The notes: generated by a model from the letters alone, not told the origin. A DNA stretch of 64,000 nucleotides from Staphylococcus aureus (GCF_001027105.1 NZ_CP011526.1:2418001-2482000); one strand, 5' to 3'. Shown: positions 41,412-51,125, numbered from the stretch's first letter. Made by a program: numbers and translations.

Positions 41412-42011
41412 TTACTTATCATGCATCCCTTTACCTTCTAGTATTTGGTTAATATACTTTTCAACACGCTTTTGTCTTGTTTCACTGCGTTTAGCTTGTC
41501 CAATATGATATATATATTGATGTTGTCTGCCTGGCGTTAATTTATAAAATGAAGACTCTAACTGTGGCATTTCTTCGAACTTAGCTTCTAACTCTTTAGG
41601 AATAACATATTCCTCTGTTTTCTTCATTTCAACTTTTTTACCAGCTTTTTCAGCTTTAATTGCTTCGGCTAGATAATATTTAATTTCTTCGGTACGTGCT
41701 TGAATCTCTGTTAAATTTTCAAATCGTAACTGACGAGCTGCTTGCACCTTTTCAGTCTGTTGAATGAGTGTATGATATTTATCCTCCAAAATGGCACCTT
41801 TATGAAATAATAGTGCAACATAATTTTTGAAGCCATGGATAAGTACTACATTTTTATTATTCAACGTGTAACAAGGATGCATCCATTTATACGCTTCCTC
41901 TAATTCTGTTTCATTAAAGATTAACGCTCTCAAATATTTATATTCTTCTTGCCATTGACTCTCTTTATTTAAAAATGCTTCAACTTGTTCATTTGATTGT
42001 TTCTCACTCAT
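41412..42011 (-). CDS. YdeI/DUF1801-family protein
   Basis: About 199 aa, soluble. The N-terminal half has the DUF1801-like pattern EEAYKWMHPCYTLNNKNVVLIHGFKNYVALLFHKG. The C-terminal half is highly charged, with VIPKELEAKFEEMPQLESSFYKLTPGRQHQYIYHIGQAKRSETRQKRVEKYI, the YdeI/OmpD-associated signature. Bacillus YdeI has been linked to resistance to cationic peptides, but the function here is unproven. The start at 42011 has GGAAG 8 nt upstream. Confidence 0.75.
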   Translation of the reverse strand: MSEKQSNEQVEAFLNKESQWQEEYKYLRALIFNETELEEAYKWMHPCYTLNNKNVVLIHGFKNYVALLFHKGAILEDKYHTLIQQTEKVQAARQLRFENLTEIQARTEEIKYYLAEAIKAEKAGKKVEMKKTEEYVIPKELEAKFEEMPQLESSFYKLTPGRQHQYIYHIGQAKRSETRQKRVEKYINQILEGKGMHDK

Positions 42012-42190
42012 AGTCATCACTTCCATTTTGTTTTTCAATACACATTGTATTATATATCCTAATTTTATAAAAAACTAATTTTACAAATGCTTTTGCGTTC
42101 TTACAAAAAATGCATTTGACTATTATTATAATAAGCGTATAATTGTCGCATATTATTTTTTGTATTTTTGGCAATAACGAAGGAGTATTT

Positions 42191-43828
42191 ATGAATAAAG
42201 ACAAGCAATTGCACAACGACAAAATCAATCTATCCCAATTAGTCTTATTAGGGTTAGGCTCTTTAATAGGATCTGGTTGGCTATTTGGTGCGTGGGAAGC
42301 ATCATCAATAGCTGGACCAGCAGCAATCATATCATGGGTTCTTGGATTCCTAGTCATTGGAACCATTGCCTATAACTACATTGAAATCGGCACAATGTTT
42401 CCTCAATCAGGTGGCATGAGTAACTATGCCCAGTATACACATGGCTCATTATTAGGCTTTATTGCTGCTTGGGCGAATTGGGTGTCTTTGGTGACAATAA
42501 TACCTATCGAAGCTGTGTCAGCTGTTCAATATATGAGTTCTTGGCCGTGGCATTGGGCGAAACCAATGAGATATTTAATGGAAAATGGCTCTATTAGCAC
42601 ATACGGATTGCTAGCTGTATATCTCATCATTGTTATTTTTTCATTATTAAACTATTGGTCCGTAAAACTTTTAACATCATTTACGAGTTTAATTTCTGTA
42701 TTTAAATTAGGCGTACCCATGTTAACCATCATCATGTTGATGCTATCAGGATTCGACACTTCAAATTACGGCCATTCGGCAAGCACATTTATGCCTTACG
42801 GAAGTGCACCGATTTTTGCTGCAACAACAGCATCAGGGATTATTTTTTCATTCAATTCATTCCAGACAATTATTAATATGGGTTCAGAAATTAAAAATCC
42901 TGAAAAAAATATCGCAAGAGGCATCGCTATCTCACTGTCAATCAGTGCAGTGTTGTACATCATTTTACAAAGTACGTTTATCACTTCTATGCCTCAATCA
43001 ATGTTACAACATAGTGGATGGAATGGCATCAACTTCAATTCACCATTTGCTGATTTAGCTATCTTATTAGGAATTAATTGGCTCGCAATTTTACTATACA
43101 TTGAAGCTTTTGTATCACCATTCGGTACTGGCGTGTCATTTGTCGCCGTTACAGGTCGAGTTTTACGAGCAATGGAGAAAAATGGACATATCCCTAAATT
43201 TCTTGGGAAGATGAATGAAAAATATCATATCCCACGTGTAGCAATCATCTTTAATGCCATCATTAGTATGATTATGGTTACATTATTTAGAGATTGGGGT
43301 ACGCTAGCAGCAGTTATTTCTACTGCAACTTTAGTAGCCTATTTAACTGGCCCAACGACAGTGATTGCATTAAGAAAAATGGGACCAACAATGACTCGTC
43401 CATTTAGAGCAAAAATTTTAAAAGTAATGGCACCATTATCATTTGTATTAGCTTCATTAGCTATATATTGGGCAATGTGGCCAACAACGGCTGAAGTTAT
43501 TTTAATCATTATACTTGGATTACCAATCTACTTCTTCTATGAATATCGTATGAATTGGCGTAATACAAAGAAACAAATTGGTGGTAGCTTATGGATTATT
43601 GTATATTTAATCGTGCTATCAATACTGTCATTTATAGGAAGCAAAGAATTTAAAGGCTTAAATATGATTCACTATCCATTTGACTTTATCGTTATTATTA
43701 TTGTGGCACTTATCTTCTATTACATCGGTACAACGAGTTCATTTGAAAGCGTCTATTTCCGTCGCGCAACACGAATCAATACGAAGATGCGTGAGTCACT
43801 AAATAATGAATCAAAGTCATCTCATTAA
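42191..43828 (+). CDS. APC-superfamily amino-acid permease
   Basis: 545 aa, about 13 helices. The N-terminal consensus QLVLLGLGSLIGSGWLFGAWEASS, TMFPQSGGMSNYAQYTHG and NMGSEIKNPEKNIARGIAIS are typical of APC permeases of the GABA/glutamate/aspartate-type. The C-terminus is basic (RRATRINTKMRES). Substrate not determined. AAGGAG lies 7 nt before the ATG at 42191. Single gene with a terminator at 43875. Confidence 0.87.
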   Translation: MNKDKQLHNDKINLSQLVLLGLGSLIGSGWLFGAWEASSIAGPAAIISWVLGFLVIGTIAYNYIEIGTMFPQSGGMSNYAQYTHGSLLGFIAAWANWVSLVTIIPIEAVSAVQYMSSWPWHWAKPMRYLMENGSISTYGLLAVYLIIVIFSLLNYWSVKLLTSFTSLISVFKLGVPMLTIIMLMLSGFDTSNYGHSASTFMPYGSAPIFAATTASGIIFSFNSFQTIINMGSEIKNPEKNIARGIAISLSISAVLYIILQSTFITSMPQSMLQHSGWNGINFNSPFADLAILLGINWLAILLYIEAFVSPFGTGVSFVAVTGRVLRAMEKNGHIPKFLGKMNEKYHIPRVAIIFNAIISMIMVTLFRDWGTLAAVISTATLVAYLTGPTTVIALRKMGPTMTRPFRAKILKVMAPLSFVLASLAIYWAMWPTTAEVILIIILGLPIYFFYEYRMNWRNTKKQIGGSLWIIVYLIVLSILSFIGSKEFKGLNMIHYPFDFIVIIIVALIFYYIGTTSSFESVYFRRATRINTKMRESLNNESKSSH

Positions 43829-43874
43829 ATATTTTAAAATACAGTGCCATATATGATTTCAACACACACACATT

Positions 43875-43913
43875 AACCAACCATTGATTTCAACATCTTG
43901 GTTGGTTTTTTAT
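43875..43913 (+). terminator. Permease terminator
   Basis: AACCAACCA (43875-43883) and TGGTTGGTT (43899-43907) flank a 15-nt loop and are followed by TTTTTATTTT. Confidence 0.88.
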
Positions 43914-43958
43914 TTTGAAAATCGGTTATAAATAACTAACATAACAAGATGATGATCA

Positions 43959-44281
43959 GGCTGGGACATAAATCAATGTTCTATGCTCTACGAAGTTATA
44001 TTGGCAGTAGTTGACTGAACGAAAATGCGCTTGTAACAAGCTTTTTTCGATTCTAGTCAGGGGCCCCAACACAGAGAATTTCGAAAAGAAATTCTACAGG
44101 CAATGCAAGTTGGGGTGGGACGACGATAAAGAAATACTTTTTCTATAGAAATTAGTATTTCTTATGCATGAGTTTTACTCATGTATTCATATTTTTAAGT
44201 ACACATTAGCTGTGGCTAATGTATAAGAACCACTACATAATAAATCATTTGTGGCTCTTTATCATTTCTGTCCCACTCCCG
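43959..44281 (-). repeat. Interspersed STAR-like repeat element, copy in - orientation
   Basis: It contains GGGGCCCCAACA (44060-44071), whose reverse complement holds the STAR signature TGTTGGGGCCC. An inner hairpin AGAATTTC...GAAATTCT (44075-44095) and the outer partner GTTGGGG (44109-44115) follow. Flanks GCTGGGACATAAAT and ATCATTTCTGTCCCACTCCC are found, inverted, in the 18690-18860 copy. It is a non-coding, multi-copy family in S. aureus. Confidence 0.85.
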
Positions 44282-44435
44282 TAGAAGTACATCATATAAT
44301 GCTGAAAATGGTTTGAGTTAAAACAGATATCAAGCTCGTCTGATTCAGTCACAAAATTGTCTTGTTATACTTGTCACCTATCATCTATAGACCGTGGTAT
44401 GATTAAATTGGGGATGATAAAGGAGGTTAATAAAT

Positions 44436-45788
44436 ATGAAGATTAATACTACAGGTGGTCAAATTCATGGTATTACACAAGATGGTTTAGATATCTTCTT
44501 AGGCATTCCTTATGCAGAACCACCAGTTCATGACAATCGCTTTAAACATTCTACGTTAAAAACACAATGGTCAGAGCCAATTGATGCAACTGAAATACAA
44601 CCCATCCCACCGCAACCAGACAACAAATTAGAAGATTTTTTCTCCTCACAATCTACAACTTTTACTGAACATGAAGACTGTTTATATCTAAATATTTGGA
44701 AACAACATAATGATCAGACGAAGAAACCTGTCATCATTTATTTTTATGGTGGTAGTTTTGAAAATGGTCATGGTACAGCCGAACTCTATCAACCGGCACA
44801 TTTAGTACAAAATAACGACATTATCGTTATTACATGCAATTATCGTTTAGGCGCATTAGGATATTTAGACTGGTCATATTTTAATAAAGATTTTCATTCC
44901 AATAATGGCCTTTCAGATCAAATCAATGTCATAAAATGGGTGCATCAATTTATTGAATCCTTCGGTGGCGACGCTAATAACATTACTTTAATGGGTCAGT
45001 CTGCAGGCAGTATGAGCATTTTGACTTTACTTAAAATACCTGACATTGAGCCATACTTCCATAAAGTCGTTCTACTAAGTGGCGCACTACGATTAGACAC
45101 CCTTGAGAGTGCACGCAATAAAGCACAACATTTCCAAAAAATGATGCTCGATTATTTAGATACAGATGATGTTACATCATTATCGACAAATGATATTCTT
45201 ATGCTGATGGCGAAGCTAAAACAATCTCGAGGACCTTCTAAAGGGCTTGATTTAATATATGCGCCTATTAAAACAGATTATATACAAAATAATTATCCAA
45301 CAACGAAACCAATTTTTGCATGTTATACAAAAGATGAAGGCGATATTTATATTACTAGTGAACAGAAAAAATTATCGCCGCAACGCTTTATCGACATTAT
45401 GGAATTAAATGATATTCCTTTAAAATACGAAGATGTTCAGACGGCGAAGCAACAATCTTTAGCGATTACACATTGTTATTTCAAACAGCCGATGAAGCAA
45501 TTTTTACAACAACTCAATATACAAGATTCAAACGCACAACTATGGCTTGCTGAATTTGCATGGCATGATACTTCTAGCGCACACTATCGCAGTGCTTACC
45601 ATATTCTAGATATGGTATTTTGGTTCGGAAACTTACAAATATTAGCAGCACATCAATATCCAACAACTGCTCACCTTAAATTTTTAAGTCGACAAATGCA
45701 AAATGATTTAGCTAATTTTGCTAAAAGCGGTAAAATGCCTTGGCCGATGTATCATAATGAACGTCGCTATTATCGCACATATCAATAA
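44436..45788 (+). CDS. Type B carboxylesterase (para-nitrobenzyl esterase-like)
   Basis: 450 aa, alpha/beta hydrolase. FLGIPYAEPP and EDCLYLNIWKQ are the carboxylesterase B signature 2 region. PVIIYFYGGSFENGHG forms the oxyanion hole, and FGGDANNITLMGQSAGSMS holds the nucleophile Ser in GQSAGS. No signal peptide, so it is cytosolic. The natural ester substrate is unknown. AAAGGAGG precedes the ATG. Confidence 0.9.
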   Translation: MKINTTGGQIHGITQDGLDIFLGIPYAEPPVHDNRFKHSTLKTQWSEPIDATEIQPIPPQPDNKLEDFFSSQSTTFTEHEDCLYLNIWKQHNDQTKKPVIIYFYGGSFENGHGTAELYQPAHLVQNNDIIVITCNYRLGALGYLDWSYFNKDFHSNNGLSDQINVIKWVHQFIESFGGDANNITLMGQSAGSMSILTLLKIPDIEPYFHKVVLLSGALRLDTLESARNKAQHFQKMMLDYLDTDDVTSLSTNDILMLMAKLKQSRGPSKGLDLIYAPIKTDYIQNNYPTTKPIFACYTKDEGDIYITSEQKKLSPQRFIDIMELNDIPLKYEDVQTAKQQSLAITHCYFKQPMKQFLQQLNIQDSNAQLWLAEFAWHDTSSAHYRSAYHILDMVFWFGNLQILAAHQYPTTAHLKFLSRQMQNDLANFAKSGKMPWPMYHNERRYYRTYQ

Positions 45789-45801
45789 CGTTATCGCATC
45801 T

Positions 45802-45841
45802 AAAAAAGCACACCTGAATTTGATAGCAGGCGTGCTTTTCA
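45802..45841. terminator. Convergent terminator, esterase / MFS
   Basis: AAAAGCACACCTG (45804-45816) and CAGGCGTGCTTTT (45827-45839) pair with one mismatch and have A/T runs on both sides. Confidence 0.82.
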
Positions 45842-45849
45842 TATGAGAA

Positions 45850-47037
45850 TTATGATGATTTAAATGTTTTAGCATAATGATTATTTTTCAATGTGAAAAC
45901 AACGATTAATCCTAATGCGCCAATGATGGCACTCGTATATGTGATAGCTTGAACAGAAACATGTGTCATGACCAAGCCTCCAATAATGCCTCCAACACCA
46001 ATACCAGCGTTTAAACTAGACATGTTCCAACTCATTACTTGGCTTGTGTCGCCTTCAACATGTTGAATCACACCGCTTTGCACTGCTGGATTAGTACTCC
46101 ATTGCATGATATTCCAAATAAATAGTCCTGCTAACAATAGACCTGAACCAGGTAAGATTAAATTCATAAGTAACATCATGACGATAAAAATAGAAACAGA
46201 AATCATTAACCAACGCTTACTTGTAATTTTATCGGAGAATATACCACCTAATGATGTTCCAATAACGCCAGCGATTCCATTTACTAGAAGTGCTAATGAA
46301 ACGAATGACATATCATGACCATTAGATAAAATAAGTGGATTTATAAAGACGAATGTCACTGAGTTTGCAATCAATACTAAAAACGTAATAATTAAATATT
46401 TTGCTACTTCAGCAGGTCTTAATATTTTCGAAGTAACATGATTTTCATGAGATGGTGTCTCATGATTCACAGGGCCTCGTTGTATTTCCTGATCCTTCGG
46501 TAAATAGATCATCATCAAGAAGCCAACAATAATACTCACAATAATTAAGAATAGAAATGTATAGCGCCAACCTACTAAATCGCCGATAACCGTTCCAATT
46601 GGTACACCAAAAACATTAGCACCACTAAACCCTGTATAGACAAGTCCAATCATTTTACCACGATTTTTAGGTGCTGATAACATCGCTGTAATAGCTAATA
46701 CTTTTACGATAATTAGTGCTGCTGCTGCAGATGAGATAATTCTACCAACTACTAATATTGAAAAATTTGGCGCTACAGCAATAATGCCATTACCAATGAT
46801 AAATATAAGTAATGTCCATAATAATACAGGCCTTGATGAAAAACGGTTCGTTAATTTAACCAGAATAGGTCCACATATCGCAAATGTTAAAGCGTACATT
46901 GTCACTAATTGACCAACGACAGCTTCTGATACATGTAAGTCCTGACTCATCAAGTTCATAATTCCTGCAACCATCATTTCAACCATTCCTACGATAAAAA
47001 TACTTAAAATGAATGTAAATAGTCGCATGATTGACAA
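45850..47037 (-). CDS. MFS exporter, DHA1 (AraJ/YdhP-like)
   Basis: About 395 aa, 12 helices. Motifs are MRLFTFILSIFIVGMVEMMVAGIMNLMSQDL, GQLVTMYALTFAICGPIL with the loop LTNRFSSRPVL, GKMIGLVYTGFSGANVFGVPIGTVIGD (motif C) and WNMSSLNAGIGVGGIIGG. The start is probably the TTG at 47035-47037, because AAAGGAG is 7 nt upstream of it but 16 nt from the first ATG (47028). A possible sugar or drug exporter; substrate unknown. Confidence 0.8.
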   Translation of the reverse strand: MSIMRLFTFILSIFIVGMVEMMVAGIMNLMSQDLHVSEAVVGQLVTMYALTFAICGPILVKLTNRFSSRPVLLWTLLIFIIGNGIIAVAPNFSILVVGRIISSAAAALIIVKVLAITAMLSAPKNRGKMIGLVYTGFSGANVFGVPIGTVIGDLVGWRYTFLFLIIVSIIVGFLMMIYLPKDQEIQRGPVNHETPSHENHVTSKILRPAEVAKYLIITFLVLIANSVTFVFINPLILSNGHDMSFVSLALLVNGIAGVIGTSLGGIFSDKITSKRWLMISVSIFIVMMLLMNLILPGSGLLLAGLFIWNIMQWSTNPAVQSGVIQHVEGDTSQVMSWNMSSLNAGIGVGGIIGGLVMTHVSVQAITYTSAIIGALGLIVVFTLKNNHYAKTFKSS

Positions 47038-47432
47038 TTTAAAACTCCTTTCAAACAAAATTTCCGATATTCATTTCCCTTAGAATAACGATTTATTAAA
47101 AAATGTGTGCAACACAATTTTATATATAACCGTTCTATTATATAATATTTTGCTTTAATTTTCTGTGCTTAATTGGAAAATTATTGAAATTGTTTTTCAG
47201 TATTTGAAAAATTAACACAAGTATGTCATTTAATAATTATGTATAATTACTTCAGTTTCAACAATAACTCCAAAAAAGCACGCACGCTTTATATGTCAGA
47301 ACAGATAACTGACTACAAAGTATGCGTGCCTTTATGAATATTTTCGCTGCGCTAATGAATAGCGATACTATATGTGCGCGTCACTTCATTTCCAATTAAA
47401 ACTAATGCCTAAATCTGATGCAGTAAAATCTA
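47038..47432. other. Intergenic region between MFS and FetB-like genes
   Basis: AT-rich. It carries the imperfect hairpin AGCACGCACGC...GTATGCGTGCCT (about 47278-47334), probably the terminator of the fetAB-like operon, although it is about 100 nt past the fetB stop. Nothing else is supported. Confidence 0.45.
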
Positions 47433-48209
47433 TCATGATTCACTCTTAACATCAGTATTTCGTGCTACTAATTGATGTCTTGCATTGAAAAATTGACCAT
47501 AGCTTAAATATGTCGCAATCAAAGCAGACATAATGGTCGCAGTTGTATGAATAAACACGACTAACAATTGAAATTTAATCGCTTGTAAAGGTGGTACGCC
47601 ACCAATAATTAAGCCTGTCATCATACCAGGAATCGACACAAGCCCATATGTTTTAACCGAATCAATAGTTGGCACTATAGCTAAACGAATACTTTCACGT
47701 ATTGCACCTTTAGAAGCCAATTTAGGTGTAGCTGCAAGTGATAATTTAGATTCAATATTAGTACCATCTTGTACGAATGCACGATCTAAATTCTGGTAAG
47801 CTAAATTAATTGCAATCAAGCCATTATTTGCAAGCATGCCGCCGATAGGTATAACTTCATTTGCGGTAAATTGAATGGCCCCTGTCGCAATAGTACCTGC
47901 AAGCGGTAATGCCGTTCCAATGAAGATAGCTAGAAATGATATCCAAAACACATGATGCATCACTGGTGATGCTCGACTAATTGTATTCCATGATGCATTA
48001 ATAATAATGACCAATACACATAAAATAAGCAGCCATTTATCGTTTATTTTAAAAATATAATGCAGCAAAAATCCCAAAATGATTAATTGCACAACTGCTC
48101 GTAATGTCGCAACAATTAAATCTTTAATAATATGTAAACCTTCTTTATATGAAATGATAATCGGAATGACTAAAAGCAATGCCGTCAATCCAAGTGCCGT
48201 ATTACTCAT
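47433..48209 (-). CDS. FetB-type ABC exporter permease (UPF0014 family)
   Basis: 258 aa, seven hydrophobic segments. The diagnostic blocks VATLRAVVQLIILGFLL, NASWNTISR, EVIPIGGMLANNGLIAINLAYQNL and VKTYGLVSIPGMMTGLIIGGVPPLQAIKFQLLV are those of FetB/YbbM. In E. coli FetAB exports iron and lowers oxidative stress. The start overlaps the end of the ATPase gene by 8 nt. Function by family only. Confidence 0.85.
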   Translation of the reverse strand: MSNTALGLTALLLVIPIIISYKEGLHIIKDLIVATLRAVVQLIILGFLLHYIFKINDKWLLILCVLVIIINASWNTISRASPVMHHVFWISFLAIFIGTALPLAGTIATGAIQFTANEVIPIGGMLANNGLIAINLAYQNLDRAFVQDGTNIESKLSLAATPKLASKGAIRESIRLAIVPTIDSVKTYGLVSIPGMMTGLIIGGVPPLQAIKFQLLVVFIHTTATIMSALIATYLSYGQFFNARHQLVARNTDVKSES

Positions 48210-48864
48210 GTTGATTCAACTCCTCTGTATTAGAAATTTGACCATCAACAATTGTTATACGCTTTTGAAAGTGTCGCATACTTTGGTCATCGCTGTGGGT
48301 AATCCACATAATTGCCACGCCTTGATCTGCTAATTTAAAAATGATATTTTCTATCTTTTCTTTATTATTAACGTCTAATGCACTGGTCGATTCATCTAAT
48401 AAAAGAATATCCGGTGTATACATCAGTTGGCGCGCTATAGCAATTCTTTGCCGCTCACCACCCGACATATTTTCCACTTCCGAACTTAATTGATAATGTC
48501 CCAAACCGACATCTTTAATTAATTGCTTTGCACGTTTTCTATCAAATTTATCATTACGTGCAAGTGATGGGAATATCATGTTATCTTCAATCGTTTCACC
48601 AAACAAGTCACTTTGCTGCATCAAATAACTGATTCGTTGACGCAATTCTTCCGGGTCATAATCATTATAGGGTTTACCTTTAAAATAAAGTTCTCCACTA
48701 GTTGGACTAAACAAATTACATATTTGCTTTTGAAATGTACTTTTACCACTACCTGATGGACCTATAATGGCAATACTCTCGCCTTTATCTACTTTTAGAC
48801 TGATATGATCTAGTATGATTCTATCGCTCGCTTTATACACTAAATCTTTAATTTCTAACAACAT
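48202..48864 (-). CDS. FetA-type ABC exporter ATPase
   Basis: About 220 aa. Walker A GPSGSGKST, the signature MSGGERQR and Walker B DILLLDESTSALD are intact, with the H-loop histidine in MWITHSDDQSM. It pairs with the FetB-like permease just downstream. The start at 48864 has AGGAG 8 nt upstream. The family energises putative iron export. No Fur box is seen upstream. Confidence 0.85.
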   Translation of the reverse strand: MLLEIKDLVYKASDRIILDHISLKVDKGESIAIIGPSGSGKSTFQKQICNLFSPTSGELYFKGKPYNDYDPEELRQRISYLMQQSDLFGETIEDNMIFPSLARNDKFDRKRAKQLIKDVGLGHYQLSSEVENMSGGERQRIAIARQLMYTPDILLLDESTSALDVNNKEKIENIIFKLADQGVAIMWITHSDDQSMRHFQKRITIVDGQISNTEELNQHE

Positions 48865-49111
48865 TTGCACCGCTCCTCATGTAATATATCAGGTATATTA
48901 TTCCCGTTTTTTTGGTTTTTAGTGCAATTACATTTAAGAAAAAATCATTTTCTTGTAATATCAAAATTTAGGCATAATTGATTTTCAGCATTTAAATTAA
49001 AAACAAAAAATCCTATTAACATGGATACTGTCTAATGACTAAGAATTAAAATTAGACAATTGTTTAACAACCTACCATATTAAAAGGATTCTTTATTATT
49101 TATGGATTTGA

Positions 49112-50188
49112 TTACCACATGATATTTTTATAACTTTCATCATTCAATGAACGGACAATTTCAGTAACAAGACGGATAGAATTTTCATAATCATCTACAT
49201 TGAGCACTGAAACATTAGAATGCATGTATCGCAGCGTAACACCGATTGTCATCGTTGGAATACCTTCATTTGCGACATGAATACTTCCCGCATCTGTACC
49301 TCCACCTGGTGTCGTATCCCATTGTACTTCGATGTTATGTTCCTTAGCTACATCTTTAATATGCTTTCGCAAACCTTGGTGAGCAATACTTGTAGCATCC
49401 ATCATAATGACAACTGGACCACCGCCTAGTTTACTATCGCTCGTTTGACCTGACATACCTGGGGTATCATAAGCAATACCTACATCGACAGCTATCGCCA
49501 AGTCTGGTTTAATCGTATTCGCTGCCACTTTCGCACCACGCAAACCAACTTCTTCTTGCACTGTGGCACCACTGTATAAGTTAATGCCAATATTTTCATC
49601 TTTTAAACGTTTTAATACCTCAATAGCTAATGCACAGCCATAGCGATTATCAAATGCTTTCGCAGTTAAATATTTATCATTTGCAAGCACTTCAAATTCA
49701 CTATATGGCGTAACCATATTGCCTACTTCAACGCCAGCTTCTTCAGCTTCTTCCTTGCTACTAACACCAATATCTATAAACATATTTTTGATTTCCATTG
49801 GCTTTTTACGTTCTTCAGGCGTTAAGACATGTGGCGGTTTAGAACCGATGATACCTCTAATTTCTTTGCCCGAATCTGTTGTAATCGTTACTTTTTGAGA
49901 TAGCATGACTTGATTCCACCATCCACCAACTGGCGTAAATGAAATAAAACCATGTTTATCAATCTTTGTTACCATAAAACCAACTTCATCCATATGACCA
50001 GAAATCATAATTGAGTATTGACCATTCTCAGCATTTTTCTTTCCAAAAATGCCACCCAAGTTATCTTCAATAATTTGATCACTGACAGGCTCTATATAGT
50101 TACGCATTGCTTCTTTAACTTGCATTTCATAACCAGCAATGCCGTTTACATCTGTTAAATGTTTAAGTAATTTGACTGACTGATTCAT
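49112..50188 (-). CDS. M42-family metallo-aminopeptidase (glutamyl aminopeptidase type)
   Basis: 358 aa, cytosolic, TET-type aminopeptidase. Metal and catalytic blocks are SGHMDEVGFMV (His, Asp), AFDNRYGCALAIEVL, ATVQEEVGLRGA (Glu pair), AIAVDVGIAYDTPG and GGGTDAGSIHVANEGIPT, with terminal RYMHSNVSVLNVDDY (His). The start at 50188 (MNQSVKLLKH) follows AGGAGG by 9 nt. Sister S. aureus genes exist for cellulase-named YhfE-like members, so the exact peptide substrate is uncertain. Confidence 0.9.
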   Translation of the reverse strand: MNQSVKLLKHLTDVNGIAGYEMQVKEAMRNYIEPVSDQIIEDNLGGIFGKKNAENGQYSIMISGHMDEVGFMVTKIDKHGFISFTPVGGWWNQVMLSQKVTITTDSGKEIRGIIGSKPPHVLTPEERKKPMEIKNMFIDIGVSSKEEAEEAGVEVGNMVTPYSEFEVLANDKYLTAKAFDNRYGCALAIEVLKRLKDENIGINLYSGATVQEEVGLRGAKVAANTIKPDLAIAVDVGIAYDTPGMSGQTSDSKLGGGPVVIMMDATSIAHQGLRKHIKDVAKEHNIEVQWDTTPGGGTDAGSIHVANEGIPTMTIGVTLRYMHSNVSVLNVDDYENSIRLVTEIVRSLNDESYKNIMW

Positions 50189-50245
50189 GTTATTCATCCT
50201 CCTGTATTTCAACTTAAAACTATTGTATCACTAACTTTCAGAAAA

Positions 50246-50315
50246 ACGTTCCCTACCGCTTTATCATTTTCAGGCTTAAATATTTTTAAAATTTTGTGAG
50301 GAATCCGCTTAAAAA
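50246..50315. repeat. Left direct repeat flanking yefM-yoeB
   Basis: Identical over about 70 bp to 51245-51314, starting ACGTTCCCTACCGC and ending CCGCTTAAAAA. Similarity then decays. The spacing between copies is 999 bp, and the toxin-antitoxin pair lies between them. Confidence 0.85.
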
Positions 50316-50431
50316 CCTCATATTTCTAAAATTTAATATTCCGAAAAAGTCACAATTTAAAATTCCTTATTATAATACGTTATTCTTTTATTGTTACTAA
50401 TTTCAATCTGTTTAGTCTTGCGCTATTATAA

Positions 50432-50486
50432 AATTAAAAAGTGTAGAGATAACAACGCATTAACGTCGCTATTTTCCCTACACTTA
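50432..50486 (-). terminator. yefM-yoeB terminator
   Basis: AAGTGTAG (50485-50478 on the minus strand) and CTACACTT (50446-50439) pair across a structured loop, followed by TTTTAATTTT. Confidence 0.7.
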
Positions 50487-50542
50487 AATACTAGTTTCTT
50501 TAATTAACTTATCATTAAAGTTATTCAGATATTGAATATTCA

Positions 50543-50809
50543 TTAATCATAATGTGACCATGCCGATAGTATTAATACTTCTTTATTTCGATCATCTACG
50601 GTATAGACGACCCTGTGCTGATGGTTAATTCTTCTTGAATATCGCTCTAAATATTTAGGCTCTAATTTTTCAAAAGATTGTGTTATTTTATACGGATCAT
50701 TTTTTAAAGTCTCAACAATTTCTAAAAATGACTTCTTTAAATAAGAATGTTTTATTTTCTTTAAATCTGATTTCGCTGAATTTTTAATCTTAACCGTGTA
50801 ATTGCTCAT
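50543..50809 (-). CDS. yoeB: YoeB-type mRNA interferase toxin
   Basis: 88 aa, RelE superfamily. YTVKIKNSAKSDLKKIK at the start, the PYKITQSFEKLEPKYLERYSRRINHQHRVVY core with the catalytic Glu/Arg region, and the C-terminal SAWSHYD (His-Tyr) pair are the YoeB signature. It blocks translation at initiation on ribosomes in S. aureus homologues. The start overlaps the antitoxin stop by one base. Also named Txe in staphylococci. Confidence 0.93.
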   Translation of the reverse strand: MSNYTVKIKNSAKSDLKKIKHSYLKKSFLEIVETLKNDPYKITQSFEKLEPKYLERYSRRINHQHRVVYTVDDRNKEVLILSAWSHYD

Positions 50810-51066
50810 TAAAGATTATCCCAATCAATATCATCTATATTTGTTGTACCACTATTATCTTTTTCTCTTTCTCTTACTTTGTCCATTGTACCAGTAGATT
50901 CAAGATATATTGTCTCTTGTATACTTTTCCAATCTTCTAAACCTATAATCACAGCATTATTTTCGGCATTATTGCCACTAATATAAATTGGTTCGTGATT
51001 ATTATTAACATTTTTTAGTAATTGATAAAAATCTTTTCTCGCTTCTGTAGGGCTAGTGATAATCAT
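50809..51066 (-). CDS. yefM: YefM-type antitoxin
   Basis: 85 aa, Phd/YefM fold. It starts MIITSPTEARKDFYQLLKNVNNN and contains NNAVIIGLEDWKSIQETIYL, the typical DNA-binding N-terminal half, with an acidic, disordered toxin-binding tail (TTNIDDIDWDNL). It autorepresses with YoeB. GGAGGG precedes the start, and the promoter overlaps a palindromic operator (51097-51125). Also named Axe. Confidence 0.93.
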   Translation of the reverse strand: MIITSPTEARKDFYQLLKNVNNNHEPIYISGNNAENNAVIIGLEDWKSIQETIYLESTGTMDKVREREKDNSGTTNIDDIDWDNL

Positions 51067-51096
51067 ATAAACCCTCCTTTGTTTTCTGTTACGCTA

Positions 51097-51125
51097 ATTA
51101 TAGCGTACGCACTTGAGTACGTCAA
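51097..51125 (-). promoter_or_regulatory. yefM-yoeB promoter with embedded operator
   Basis: On the minus strand the -35 is TTGACG (51125-51120), the spacer is exactly 17 nt, and the -10 is TATAAT (51102-51097). The spacer holds two GTAC half-sites (ACGTAC...GCGTACGC) that resemble YefM operator boxes. Confidence 0.8.

Larger units (their letters stand above)
43829..44435. other. Intergenic region with terminator and interspersed repeat
   Basis: It contains the permease terminator (43875-43913) and a full STAR-like element (43959-44281). No gene is supported. The esterase ribosome site AAAGGAGG lies at the right end. Confidence 0.7.
50189..50542. other. Region between M42 peptidase and yoeB
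   Basis: It contains the left copy (50246-50315) of a 70-bp direct repeat and the yoeB terminator (50432-50486). No gene is supported. Confidence 0.65.
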
